A stretch of 64,000 nucleotides of DNA, from contig NZ_CP047023.1 of NCBI RefSeq assembly GCF_009796765.1, forward strand, positions 2,773,501 through 2,837,500, read 5' to 3'. Below are positions 8,980-17,880 of the stretch, one piece after another; the first letter of the stretch is position 1, and each line of letters begins with the position of its first letter. A program made the position numbers and the translations under genes. The stretch is from Paraglaciecola sp. L3A3 (GTDB lineage Bacteria; Pseudomonadota; Gammaproteobacteria; Enterobacterales; Alteromonadaceae). The notes under the pieces were generated by a model. That model did not search any database, was not told where the DNA came from, and saw only the letters and a list, made by a program, of their open reading frames with translations.

Positions 8980-11550
8980 ATGACCCTTAATATCTCACCA
9001 AGTTGGTGTGCCCAGCGTTTACCTGTTGGTTTTTATATCTTGTTTGGCTTGACCCTTTTGGGTCTTAGCTCCCCTTCTTTATCACAAACAGAAGACCAAA
9101 GCTTTACACCAGAGCAGGCATACCAGTTAATTTATGACCGCTGCGAAGGTTGCCACAATGATTATATTTTTGACGGTAACTGGTCGGTAGAAGACGTTGA
9201 CGCCAGCGATATCGCCCATGGCAAAAATCAAAAACTATGGGAAGCCATGCTCAAAGCCGTGTCTATGGGAGACATGCCACCTGCCAAGAAAAAACAACTA
9301 ACTCCACAGCAAAAAACGTCATTATTAGCTTGGCTTGAAACGTCTTTAGATAGTTACAGCAAGCAAAATCCCAACCCTGGTCGCGCGACCATTCGCCGTT
9401 TAAATCGCAGTGAGTACGCTAATTCAGTAAGAGATTTACTGGCATTAGATGTGGATGTGACCGACTCCTTGCCGGGTGACGACTCTGGTTATGGCTTCGA
9501 TAACAATGCCGACGTACTAGGCGTGTCGACTACGCTGCTAGAAAGATACCTGTCTGTAGCCGGAAAACTCAGTAAACTCGCCACGGGTGTGGCTGGAAGT
9601 ACGGCCAGTAAAAAAAGCTATCTTGTGCCTAAAGATGGCCCTTTACAAAATAGCGGTGTGCCTGCTTTTGATCTTCGCATGAATGATGATTTACCTTTGG
9701 ACTCTCGAGGCGGTGGCAGTTTTGATTTTTATGCGCCAAAAGCTGGCCTGTATGAAGTGGCAGGTTTTATCAATGCCAACACCAATAACGAAGTAGATCG
9801 CCTAGACATTCACCGTCATAGTTATACTCTTACCTTACCCGCCGGCAGCCATAATATTGGCCTGAGCTTTCGTAAAAGTTTAGCACTGAATGAATACGTG
9901 CCGACTGCGCGCGAAGGTACCGACTATGTAGTGCTGCCTGAAAGTGAGCCTACCGAATTAGACCTAGACTTTATTCTTAATGGCAGCCGTGTACATACTA
10001 AAAAAGTGCCCTCGTATCATATGTCATCACGGTTTTCCCAAGCTGCTTTTTTACGAGATGTTCTCGAAATAGAAGTCATTGGCCCACTGGATACAAACAA
10101 TCCATCACAGCATACAGATAGGACAAGTCAGACAACCCAGACTGACGCTATCGATACAAACACAATCCAGACTGACATCAATAAAACCCCAAGCTTGGCT
10201 AAAATTTTTGTTTGCTTGCCTGACTCGGCAGACTCTGCAGTGCCAACACAGCAGAGCAGCAAGGCAGAAATTGATTGTGCCACCCAGATCATTGCCAAAC
10301 TATCAGCCGAGGCTTACCGCCGCCCAACAAATAACGCTGATATTCAGCCGCTACTGCATGTGTTTAAGCAAGCAAGAGCAGACTTAGATTTTACAGCCAG
10401 TATTGCCACTACCATACAGGCATTGCTGGTGGCGCCCAGCTTTTTATACCTACAAGAAACCACACCTAACACCGCCGCAGCCGGAAGTATTTACAAAATT
10501 AATGAGTATGAATTTGCAGCGCGACTGGCACTGTTTTTATGGAGCAGCTTACCCGACCAAGAATTAACTAATTTAGCCAAACAAGGAAAGCTACGAGAGC
10601 CAAGCATTCTGCGCCAGCAAATTAAACGCATGCTTGAGTCAGAAAAAGCCCAAGCCCTTACCGATAACTTTGCTGGCCAATGGTTGTATTTGCGTAACCT
10701 TCCCCATCATTTTCCAGACGTATTTGAATTTCCGCAATTTACTATACCGTTACGACATGCAATCAAACGGGAAACTGAATTGTTTTTCACCCGTATTTTA
10801 AAAGACGATCTGGCGATTTTTGATTTTCTTAATGCCGACTATAGCTATCTCAATGAACAGCTAGCCAATCACTATGGTATTGAGGGCGTAAAAGGCAGTG
10901 CGTTTCGAAAAGTGACCTTAGGCAAACACACTAATCGTGGCGGCTTATTAGGCCAAGCTAGCATTTTGACCTTAACATCGAATCCAAGTCACACCTCTCC
11001 CGTTAAACGAGGTAAATGGATATTAGATAACCTGCTCGCAGCCAGCCCTCCTCCGCCACCGCCAGATGTACCTTCATTGATAGCTGAGCACGATGGATTA
11101 GCCTTATCAGCTAGAGAACAATTAGCCCGGCACAGAGCCGACCCAGTGTGTGCAGCATGTCATGTGCGCATGGATCCTCTTGGCTTAGCATTAGAAAAAT
11201 ACGATGCCGTAGGCGCTCAGCGCACTATGTACGCAGGTCAAAAAATTGATGTAACCGCCCAAATGCCAGACGGCACCCACTTTGAAGGATTAAACGGCTT
11301 ACATTCGGTTTTATGGGATCGCAGAGAACGTTTCGCCCAAGCCTTTATTGACCGCTTGCTCACCTACGCCCTTGGCAGAGGCTTAGAGCCCTCAGATCAA
11401 CCCACTATTAGAAGTATCGCCAGACAAGCAAGTCCCGAAAATTATCGTATCCATAGTATTATTGAAGCTGTTGTTAGCAGCACTCCGTTTAACTTTAAAA
11501 AAGCTCCAGAGGCTAGCAATGAAAATCAACAGATCGCTCAAACACGTTAA
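8980..11550 (+). CDS. DUF1587/1595/1592/1588/1585 cytochrome c-type protein
   Basis: This protein of about 856 residues has a signal peptide and an N-terminal c-type heme site CEGCH near residue 55. The set of domains typical of planctomycete-style proteins follows in order: DUF1587 (RRLNRSEYANSVRDLL), DUF1595 (LSAEAYRRP), DUF1592 (FAARLALFLWSSLPDQEL), DUF1588 (NRGGLLGQASIL, SPVKRGKWILDNLL) and DUF1585 (MDPLGLALEKYDAVG). A second heme motif, CAACH, precedes the last domain. A Thr/Gln/Asp-rich low-complexity linker lies at about residues 368-405. I chose ATG 8980 because a purine-rich site (8966-8974) is well placed for it; GTG 8974 is possible. It overlaps the DUF1552 gene by 32 nt. The family has no settled function; a periplasmic redox or degradative role is inferred. 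Confidence 0.85.
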   Translation: MTLNISPSWCAQRLPVGFYILFGLTLLGLSSPSLSQTEDQSFTPEQAYQLIYDRCEGCHNDYIFDGNWSVEDVDASDIAHGKNQKLWEAMLKAVSMGDMPPAKKKQLTPQQKTSLLAWLETSLDSYSKQNPNPGRATIRRLNRSEYANSVRDLLALDVDVTDSLPGDDSGYGFDNNADVLGVSTTLLERYLSVAGKLSKLATGVAGSTASKKSYLVPKDGPLQNSGVPAFDLRMNDDLPLDSRGGGSFDFYAPKAGLYEVAGFINANTNNEVDRLDIHRHSYTLTLPAGSHNIGLSFRKSLALNEYVPTAREGTDYVVLPESEPTELDLDFILNGSRVHTKKVPSYHMSSRFSQAAFLRDVLEIEVIGPLDTNNPSQHTDRTSQTTQTDAIDTNTIQTDINKTPSLAKIFVCLPDSADSAVPTQQSSKAEIDCATQIIAKLSAEAYRRPTNNADIQPLLHVFKQARADLDFTASIATTIQALLVAPSFLYLQETTPNTAAAGSIYKINEYEFAARLALFLWSSLPDQELTNLAKQGKLREPSILRQQIKRMLESEKAQALTDNFAGQWLYLRNLPHHFPDVFEFPQFTIPLRHAIKRETELFFTRILKDDLAIFDFLNADYSYLNEQLANHYGIEGVKGSAFRKVTLGKHTNRGGLLGQASILTLTSNPSHTSPVKRGKWILDNLLAASPPPPPPDVPSLIAEHDGLALSAREQLARHRADPVCAACHVRMDPLGLALEKYDAVGAQRTMYAGQKIDVTAQMPDGTHFEGLNGLHSVLWDRRERFAQAFIDRLLTYALGRGLEPSDQPTIRSIARQASPENYRIHSIIEAVVSSTPFNFKKAPEASNENQQIAQTR

Positions 11551-12874
11551 TACCGGCCCATCACGACGCTTTTTTCTAAAAGGCTTAGGTGCCGCCGTTG
11601 CGCTGCCTGTGATGGAGTCTTTAGTGCCTGCAGCTATGGCTAAAACCTTAGAAAAACGCCCCAAGCGCATGACAGTATTTTATTCGCCTAATGGCGTGAG
11701 AGTGCAATCCTACACACCTAAAACTGTGGGTAAAAACTACCACATGACACCCATTTTAAAACCACTGGAAAAAGTACGAGACAAATTTTCGGTGATCTCA
11801 GGACTGGCGCATTATCAGGCTAGCGCTTTTGGTGCGCCGCCAGCGGGTCATGGTCGAAGTTGTCCTGCATTTTTAACCGGTGTACATGCCAAAGCTACTG
11901 AAGGCTCTGATATATATTGTGGTATATCTGCCGATCAGGTCGCCGCCAACTATTTTGCGAAAGACACCCAACTTGCCTCTTTAGAATTAGGCATCGAGCC
12001 CCCAAGTTTGCTAGGCAGTTGCGACATTAACTACAGCTGTACGTACACCAATACCATTTCTTGGAAAAGCCCAACACAAGCCTTACCCGCTATGGTGGCC
12101 CCAGGTGATGTGTTTGAACACCTATTTGGAGACGGCAATAAAATCGACGAAACCACCCGTCAAATGCGCCTGACTCACAAAGCCAGTATTCTCGACTTTA
12201 TCAATCAAGAAGCCAAAAGGGTCAATCAAAAATTAGGAGTGAACGATCGCCATAAAATGGCCCAGTACCTCGAATCTATTCGTGATGTCGAGCGGCGCAT
12301 TGTAAAAGCACGAGAAACTACAATCGAAATGAATTTAGAAGGTTTTTCTGTGCCGGCCAACATTCCTAGCGACTATGAAGAACACGTCAAAATTATGCTA
12401 GATCTGCAAATGTTAGCCTTGCAAACTGATATGACCCGAGTCAGTACCTTTATGCTCGGACGAGAGCTCAGTAATCATGCTTACACCAATATTGGCGTTT
12501 CTGACGGTCACCATGAGTTAAGCCATCATGCCAATATACCCGACAAAATAGACAAGCTGGTTAAGATCAATACTTACCACATGCAGCTATTTGCTGACTA
12601 CCTTGAAAAGATGGCAAACATTCCCGATGGAGAGTCCAATTTACTCGACAATACCTTTGTAGTACGAGGCGCCTGTATAGGTGAATCTAACGATCATGAT
12701 CATATGGATCTGCCCATTATTCTCGCAGGTGGCGGGTTAGAAGGTAACAGACATATCGCCGCTGAAAAACATACGCCAATGTGCAATCTGCTGCTTTCGG
12801 TTTTACAACAAATGGGCGTACCTGCACAAAGCTTTGGCGACAGTTCCGCGCCACTTGCTGGCTTGCTAGGTTAA
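11519..12874 (+). CDS. DUF1552 family secreted protein
   Basis: This 451-residue protein has an N-terminal twin-arginine-type signal (SRRFFLKGLGAAVALPVMESL) that would send it, folded, across the inner membrane. The rest matches DUF1552, the usual partner of DUF1592 proteins, with blocks such as FYSPNGVRVQSYTP, GHGRSCPAFLTG, SADQVAA and SDGHHELSHH. A longer reading from TTG 11462 is possible but would lose the N-terminal Tat signal, so ATG 11519 is preferred. It overlaps the upstream gene by 32 nt, so the two are co-translated. The biochemical function is not established. Confidence 0.87.
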   Translation: MKINRSLKHVNTGPSRRFFLKGLGAAVALPVMESLVPAAMAKTLEKRPKRMTVFYSPNGVRVQSYTPKTVGKNYHMTPILKPLEKVRDKFSVISGLAHYQASAFGAPPAGHGRSCPAFLTGVHAKATEGSDIYCGISADQVAANYFAKDTQLASLELGIEPPSLLGSCDINYSCTYTNTISWKSPTQALPAMVAPGDVFEHLFGDGNKIDETTRQMRLTHKASILDFINQEAKRVNQKLGVNDRHKMAQYLESIRDVERRIVKARETTIEMNLEGFSVPANIPSDYEEHVKIMLDLQMLALQTDMTRVSTFMLGRELSNHAYTNIGVSDGHHELSHHANIPDKIDKLVKINTYHMQLFADYLEKMANIPDGESNLLDNTFVVRGACIGESNDHDHMDLPIILAGGGLEGNRHIAAEKHTPMCNLLLSVLQQMGVPAQSFGDSSAPLAGLLG

Positions 12875-12881
12875 GGTTTTA

Positions 12882-13997
12882 ATGATGAAAACAAACAGAT
12901 TACTCAAAACCAATAAGCACCAAAACGCTCAAGTAAAAAGCATCATCAAAATGTGTGTTTTTAGCTTTGTTATGACCACCATAGTTGCCTGCAACACTGA
13001 GTCTCAACTCAATTCCACTGAGCAAAAATTAACAGACCAAGAGCACCAGCAGTTACTACTAGAAACCAAACAAGCCATTTTAAATTTAGATCTAGCCATG
13101 GTAGATAAGTTAACGGCTAAAGCCGATATCAATCAGCCACTTCGCGACCATTCCAGTCTTTTAGCTTGGGCGGTAGAAACACAAGAGCCCCAATTAGTTG
13201 AGCTACTGCTTAAAAAAGGCGCAAAGGTACAGCTTGCTAATAGCAACCGTTTTACTCCCATCATTCAGGCGTGCCGATACGGTAATTCTGCAATTATCAA
13301 TGCCTTGTTAGATAAGGGCGCAGATGCAAGTAGCACAATAGAAGACGGCACTAGCGCTTTTCAGCTATGTGCTGGCTCGGCGACCACAGAGGATCTGGCT
13401 AGAATGGTCAGCCTAGGTGCGAATATCAACGCCCAAAATAGTGATGGCCAAACGCCTTTAATGTGGGCGGCCAATTTTGCTAAAGCAGAAAATCTCAATT
13501 ACCTAGTGAGTAAAGGTGCCAACATTAATCAGCAAAGCCAACAAGGTTACAGCCCTTTGTTTTTCGCCATAAAAAGCAACAACCTAGAAGTAGTCAAAGC
13601 GGCGATAGCTCAAGGTGCTGATTTGTTTGCCACCACTAAAGATGGCACCACAGCGACGCAGTTGGGTGTGTATACCAAGAATTATGAATTTTTAACCTGG
13701 TATGCCAGTGAACTGAATACACTTATGGGCGCTGTAGCCATCCAACAAATTCTAACTGCCTTTGATCGTGATGGTTACCAACTACTGCATGCCGCGGTAA
13801 AAGCCAATCAAGCAGAGTTAGTGTCGAATTTATTAACATTAGGCGCAAATAGCACAACCCAAAGTGAACCCGCAAAACTGAAATGGCGTTATGAGGCAAA
13901 CTTTAAAACCGAAAGATACTACCCGCCCCAGTTCACCCCTATTGAGTTGGCCGAGAAAAAAGAGTACAAAAATATTGTATCGATGTTGAGCAGGTAA
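12882..13997 (+). CDS. ankyrin-repeat lipoprotein
   Basis: This 371-residue protein has an N-terminal hydrophobic segment ending in a lipobox-like VACN near residue 36. About six ankyrin repeats follow, with helices such as HSSLLAWAVETQEPQLVELLLKKGA, FTPIIQACRYGNSAIINALLDKG and DGQTPLMWAANFAKAENL. It starts 7 nt after the DUF1552 stop and is the third gene of the same operon. Ankyrin repeats bind proteins, so it may scaffold the DUF1592/DUF1552 pair at a membrane; this is inferred from co-location. ATG 12885 is an equally good start. Confidence 0.85.
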   Translation: MMKTNRLLKTNKHQNAQVKSIIKMCVFSFVMTTIVACNTESQLNSTEQKLTDQEHQQLLLETKQAILNLDLAMVDKLTAKADINQPLRDHSSLLAWAVETQEPQLVELLLKKGAKVQLANSNRFTPIIQACRYGNSAIINALLDKGADASSTIEDGTSAFQLCAGSATTEDLARMVSLGANINAQNSDGQTPLMWAANFAKAENLNYLVSKGANINQQSQQGYSPLFFAIKSNNLEVVKAAIAQGADLFATTKDGTTATQLGVYTKNYEFLTWYASELNTLMGAVAIQQILTAFDRDGYQLLHAAVKANQAELVSNLLTLGANSTTQSEPAKLKWRYEANFKTERYYPPQFTPIELAEKKEYKNIVSMLSR

Positions 13998-14282
13998 CTG
14001 CAGTAAATAGGAGCTAGGAGATGGCAGCATAAAGCAGTGAATAGTAGCTAGGAGATAGAAAAACCACGGTTAGAATTCGTCATTCCTGCATGTTTTTAGC
14101 AGGAATCCATTCTTTTGAAACATTAAACGCAAAATTACGAAGACACTCATCACAATAAGATGCAAAACAAGGAATGCCATTTAAGCCACCAAATTTTACA
14201 AAATAAAATAGTAATATTATTTTAAAAAAGTGAATAACGTCGATTTAATGTGTGTAACGCAAGCTAATTACTCTGGAATAAT
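13998..14282. repeat. intergenic copy of a dispersed repeat (GTAGCTAGGAGATAG / attcctgc hairpin)
   Basis: The stretch has two tandem pieces of a sequence like AGCAGTGAATAGTAGCTAGG. A hairpin follows at 14082-14106 (attcctgc ... gcaggaat). Related copies lie at about 16887-17060, 17727-17885 and 60395-60495. No gene is visible. Confidence 0.6.
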
Positions 14283-14384
14283 TATCCCTTACAGGGGATA
14301 CACACCATGCTATGCTTTAGAGGGTATATTTGCTTAAATATCCTTTACAAGGGATATAAACATCGATATCCTCTAGAGAGGATA
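14283..14384. promoter_or_regulatory. hipBA operators: four sites phased at 28 bp
   Basis: Three exact TATCC-N8-GGATA palindromes are at 14283-14300, 14339-14356 and 14367-14384. A degenerate one (TATGC-N8-GTATA) is at 14311-14328. The four start exactly 28 bp apart. TATCC-N8-GGATA is the known HipB operator of E. coli, so HipB bound here should repress hipBA. The last site lies 20 bp before the hipB start. Confidence 0.9.
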
Positions 14385-14403
14385 ATTACGTGGAAATGCA
14401 AAC

Positions 14404-14670
14404 ATGATTTACGGCCCTCAACAATTAGCAAATCACCTCAAATTAATCCGAACCAATAACAATTGGTCGCAAGCAGAAATTGCGAAACGTGTGGGTGTTA
14501 AGCAGGCTACCATCTCAAATTTTGAAAACGAGCCCGATCGTTGTCAACTTCAAACCTTGTTCAAGATAATGCAAGCGTTACATGTCAGTATGTTAATTCA
14601 AACACAAGACAATGGATCTCAATATCCTTTAAGCGATGCCGAAGATAAAAAGGTCACAGAGGACTGGTAG
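14404..14670 (+). CDS. hipB: HipB antitoxin, Xre-type repressor
   Basis: This 88-residue DNA-binding antitoxin neutralises HipA and represses the operon. A helix-turn-helix covers about residues 8-62 (LKLIRTNNNWSQAEIAKRVG, KQATISNFENEPD), closely resembling E. coli HipB. The C-terminal tail ends in Trp, as in E. coli, where the tail contacts HipA and controls turnover. Its stop is immediately followed by the hipA ATG with no gap, so the two are translationally coupled. The upstream operators match the E. coli HipB consensus, which supports the identity independently. Confidence 0.95.
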   Translation: MIYGPQQLANHLKLIRTNNNWSQAEIAKRVGVKQATISNFENEPDRCQLQTLFKIMQALHVSMLIQTQDNGSQYPLSDAEDKKVTEDW

Positions 14671-15993
14671 ATGACAAAGTTATCGATTTACATGAATGAT
14701 GAATACGTTGGCGAATTAGTAAAAAGTGCTAATGGGGCGCATCAACTTCACTATGCTACTGATTGGTTAACGCATCCTAAAGCGCGGCCATTATCGTTGT
14801 CACTGCCGCTGCAAAAAGGCAAAATCACTTCCGCACAGGTATATAACTATTTCGATAACTTGTTACCTGACTCTCAGCTGGTCCGTGAACGAATAGTGAA
14901 ACGATTCACGGCAGCATCAGCACAGCCTTTCGACCTTCTCAGTGAAATAGGTAAAGACAGCATAGGTGCGATTACCCTATTAACTGAATCGATTGCGCAA
15001 ACATCCTTACCACTAAATAACAGAACATTGTTGTATGCCAAACTCGCCGATGAGCAATTGATAACCTTATTGCAAGGCCATAAAGCTGATGCGCCACTGG
15101 GAATGATACAAGAACAAACAGATTTTCGTATTTCCGTTGCCGGTGCACAGGAAAAAACAGCGCTACTAAAGATTAACGATTCGTGGTGTGTGCCAAAGGG
15201 GCTGACCCCTACTAGCCATATTATTAAGTTACCTATTGGTCAAATAAAAGGTCCGAGCGCTACACTAGATTTATCTGATAGCGTAGAAAACGAATGGTTA
15301 TGCATTGAACTTGCCAGAGAGCTGGGCTTTTCGGTGCCTAATATTGAAATCATTAAGGTTGCTGATGTAAAAGCCTTAGCGGTAGAGCGCTTCGACCGGC
15401 GTTGGAGTGCCGATAAAAACTGGCTTATTAGATTACCGCAGGAAGACATGTGCCAGGCTCACGGTGTACCACCAGCTATTAAATATGAATCTGACGGCGG
15501 GCCGGGTATAGCAGAAATAATGAAACTACTAATGGGTTCAAAAAATGCTCTGCTAGACAGAGATTCTTTTATGCGATTTCAGGTATTCCAATGGCTAATA
15601 GGTGCTACAGATGGACATGCTAAAAACTTTTCTATTTTTCTGGACGCGGGAGGAGCATATCGAATGACGCCGTTTTACGACATCTTATCGGCATACCCCA
15701 TACTGGGTGGCACAGGTTTGAATATTCGTGAACTCAGTCTCGCAATGGGATTAACCGCAACCAAAGGCAAAAAGCGCAAGCTCGAAATGATCTTTCCTCG
15801 GCATTTTATTAGCACGGCTAAAGCAGTTGGCTTTGACACTAGTCGCATGAAAGATATTATGGATGAATTCGCAGTTAGCCTTCCACTTGCAATTGAAAAA
15901 CTCCAACAGCGCATCCCCCCTAATATCCCAGTTCGGATCCAGGACGCTATCTTTTCTAATGCATTGAAACAAGCCCAAAGACTGAAAATTTAG
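14671..15993 (+). CDS. hipA: HipA serine/threonine kinase toxin
   Basis: At 440 residues this is the length of E. coli HipA and is similar to it along its whole length. In E. coli, HipA phosphorylates glutamyl-tRNA synthetase and causes growth arrest and persistence. The flexible autophosphorylation loop DFRISVAGAQEKT is present, with the expected Ser near residue 155. The kinase core follows, with the catalytic GATDGHAKNFS and the metal-binding YRMTPFYDIL. Nothing is truncated, so the toxin is predicted active. It is coupled to hipB upstream. This looks like a canonical chromosomal hipBA module on an accessory segment, probably acquired horizontally. Confidence 0.95.
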   Translation: MTKLSIYMNDEYVGELVKSANGAHQLHYATDWLTHPKARPLSLSLPLQKGKITSAQVYNYFDNLLPDSQLVRERIVKRFTAASAQPFDLLSEIGKDSIGAITLLTESIAQTSLPLNNRTLLYAKLADEQLITLLQGHKADAPLGMIQEQTDFRISVAGAQEKTALLKINDSWCVPKGLTPTSHIIKLPIGQIKGPSATLDLSDSVENEWLCIELARELGFSVPNIEIIKVADVKALAVERFDRRWSADKNWLIRLPQEDMCQAHGVPPAIKYESDGGPGIAEIMKLLMGSKNALLDRDSFMRFQVFQWLIGATDGHAKNFSIFLDAGGAYRMTPFYDILSAYPILGGTGLNIRELSLAMGLTATKGKKRKLEMIFPRHFISTAKAVGFDTSRMKDIMDEFAVSLPLAIEKLQQRIPPNIPVRIQDAIFSNALKQAQRLKI

Positions 15994-16267
15994 AGTTATC
16001 AGGTAATGTATTCGTGAACTAGGTAAGCTAATACCCAGCTAGCTCCTTCAGTCAAAAAAATACCACCACAGAGCGCTACGCTGAACAAAAGACCCGGCGG
16101 AAAATAGAAAACACAGGATTGTTTTAATCCCCTCTCCTCACACCATTTTTGATGACACTCTCAGAATATTCATTTCAACGCATTTATTATTGGACGTATC
16201 TATCATCACTTATCTATATATACCTTATTAGAAACCTGCAGAAGTTCACATGTATGTTAACAATGAG
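15994..16267. other. intergenic region with repeat fragment
   Basis: A sequence reading ccaccacagagcgctacgctg at about 16068 recurs at about 17093 and, with one change, 17911. The rest holds the promoter region of the higBA-like locus. No gene is visible. Confidence 0.4.
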
Positions 16268-16614
16268 ATGAAAACTATTAAGTTTTATACAACACAAGAA
16301 GGTAAAACACCCGTTGTTGAGTTCTTAGATTCATTAACAGCAAAGCTCAAAAAATAACTTGGGTATTACAATTGGTTGAAGAGCTAGATGTTATTACTAC
16401 TACTTATTTAAAGAAGCTGGTGAATACCCAAGACATTTGGGAAGTAAGAGCGCAAGTGGGCAATAATATTTTTAGATTATTAGGCTTTTTCGATGGTGAT
16501 AACTTAGTGGTACTAAACCATGGTTTTCAAAAGAAAACTCAAAAAACGCCAGCTAAAGATATCAAACTTGCAGAACAAAGACGTAGAGATTATCTACGGA
16601 GGAAAATACAATGA
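16268..16614 (+). pseudogene. HigB/RelE-type toxin, copy 1, frameshifted
   Basis: From ATG 16268 the frame reads MKTIKFYTTQEGKTPVVEF and stops after about 29 codons. The remainder continues in another frame as KAQKITWVLQLVEELDV through [19 protein letters not shown] to the TGA at 16612-16614. One lost A in the run near 16341-16345 (gcaaaagct to gcaaagct) would restore a full-length toxin of about 115 residues. The family is the phage-derived Gp49/HigB-like mRNA interferases, normally encoded before the antitoxin, as here. An internal TTG start at 16372 would give 80 residues lacking the first strand and is unlikely to be active. The stop overlaps the antitoxin ATG (ATGA). Confidence 0.8.
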
Positions 16615-17041
16615 GCGATCTAAAAAAGTACGTAGCAAAACGCAAAGCCGATGATAAGGGTTTTGCCGAAGGATATGATGAAGGTTACCAAAATTTAAAA
16701 TTTGGCATCATGCTGAAGACGGCTAGAAAAGAATCAGGCATTACCCAACAAGCATTGGCCGAAATGCTACACACTCAAAAAAGTGCGATATCTAGAATTG
16801 AAAACCATGCTGATGATGTAAAGCTATCCACACTTGAACGTTTTGCATCTGCTTTAGGTAAAAAGATAGAAATCCGATTGGTATGAGTAAATGCAGCAAA
16901 AGCAGATAAAATCAGAATGGAGCTGAGTGAAGCAGAATAAAGCAGTTAATAGGAGATAGAAAATAGAAAAACCACGGTTAAAAATTCGTCATTCCTGCAT
17001 GTTGTTAGCAGGAATCCATTCTGTTGAAGCAGTAAATAGTA
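16402..17041. repeat. higBA duplication, copy A
   Basis: About 640 bp here are repeated almost exactly at 17242-17880, at an offset of 840 bp. The repeat covers the 3' part of the toxin gene, the whole antitoxin gene and the downstream hairpin repeat. Confidence 0.9.
16611..16886 (+). CDS. HigA-like Xre antitoxin, copy 1
   Basis: This 91-residue protein has a helix-turn-helix over about residues 30-88 ([47 protein letters not shown]). It should repress its own operon and neutralise a HigB-like toxin. Its ATG overlaps the toxin stop by 4 nt. It differs from the second copy at only three residues (Gly17/Asp, Met/Ile in AEML, Ala/Ser in HADD). Its own toxin is frameshifted, so it survives as an orphan antitoxin. 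Confidence 0.88.
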   Translation: MSDLKKYVAKRKADDKGFAEGYDEGYQNLKFGIMLKTARKESGITQQALAEMLHTQKSAISRIENHADDVKLSTLERFASALGKKIEIRLV

Positions 17042-17241
17042 GCTAGGAGATAGCGGCTAGTAAAAGCAAAAGATCAAAGCAAAAGCCATTCACCACAGAG
17101 CGCTACGCTGCACAGAGAACACGGAGAAAAGATCTAATATTGGATAGGTTTAAGCCCTGCCCTTATCTATGGCTTTTACTTTCAACCTGACCCCGCAAGT
17201 CTTTATGGCTTTTACTTTCAACGAACCTGACCCCGCAAGTC
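16887..17241. repeat. spacer between the two higBA copies, made of short repeats
   Basis: It contains a copy of the dispersed repeat with the attcctgc...gcaggaat hairpin at 16992-17016, a cacagagcgctacgctgcac copy at about 17095, and two direct copies (17168-17202 and 17204-17242) of a unit beginning tatggcttttactttcaac and ending cctgaccccgcaagtct. No gene is visible. Confidence 0.7.
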
Positions 17242-17454
17242 TCTTATTTAAAGAAGCTGGTTAATACCCAAGACATTTGGGAAGTAAGAGCGCAAGTGGG
17301 CAATAATATTTTTAGATTATTAGGCTTTTTCGATGGTGATAACTTAGTGGTACTTAACCATGGTTTTCAAAAGAAAACTCAAAAAACGCCAGCTAAAGAT
17401 ATCAAACTTGCAGAACAAAGACGTAGAGATTATCTACGGAGGAAAAAACAATGA
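17242..17454 (+). pseudogene. HigB/RelE-type toxin, copy 2, 5'-truncated
   Basis: Only the last 60-70 codons of the toxin remain (from [16 protein letters not shown] to the TGA at 17452-17454). No start codon or ribosome site is attached. The break is sharp: to the left lies the short direct repeat ending gcaagtct, which marks a duplication or recombination junction. The sequence is nearly identical to copy 1. Confidence 0.85.
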
Positions 17455-17726
17455 GCGATCTAAAAAAGTACGTAGCCAAACGCAAAGCCGATGATAAGGA
17501 TTTTGCCGAAGGATATGATGAAGGTTACCAAAATTTAAAATTTGGCATCATGCTGAAAACGGCTAGAAAAGAATCAGGCATTACCCAACAAGCATTGGCC
17601 GAAATACTACACACTCAAAAGAGTGCGATATCCAGAATTGAAAACCATTCAGATGATGTAAAGCTATCCACACTTGAACGTTTTGCATCTGCTTTAGGTA
17701 AAAAGATAGAAATTCGATTGGTATGA
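17451..17726 (+). CDS. HigA-like Xre antitoxin, copy 2
   Basis: This 91-residue helix-turn-helix protein is the near-identical paralogue of the copy at 16611-16886, with the same ribosome site (ggaggaaaa) and the same ATGA overlap with its toxin remnant. Because the toxin here lacks its 5' end, this antitoxin also has no intact local partner. It could still bind the shared operator or neutralise a related toxin elsewhere in the genome. Confidence 0.88.
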   Translation: MSDLKKYVAKRKADDKDFAEGYDEGYQNLKFGIMLKTARKESGITQQALAEILHTQKSAISRIENHSDDVKLSTLERFASALGKKIEIRLV

Positions 17727-17880
17727 GTAAATGCAGCAAAAGCAGATAAAATCAGAATGGAGCTGAGTGAAGCAGAATAAAGCAGTGAATAGGAGATAGA
17801 AAATAGAATAACCACGGTTAAAAATTCGTCATTCCGGTGTGCTTTTAAGCCGGAATCCATTCTTTTGAGCAGTAAATAGT

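Larger units (their letters stand above)
17242..17880. repeat. higBA duplication, copy B
   Basis: This is the second copy of the segment at 16402-17041. The two stay near-identical until the downstream hairpin, where this copy reads attccgg...ccggaat (17832-17857) instead of attcctgc...gcaggaat. The compensating changes keep the stem paired. Confidence 0.9.

Noticed and set aside
16268..16614. Programmed ribosomal frameshift in the toxin gene
   Set aside because: The site gcaaagctc is not a recognised slippery heptamer and has no following pseudoknot or stimulator that I can see; a lost A in the run is simpler.
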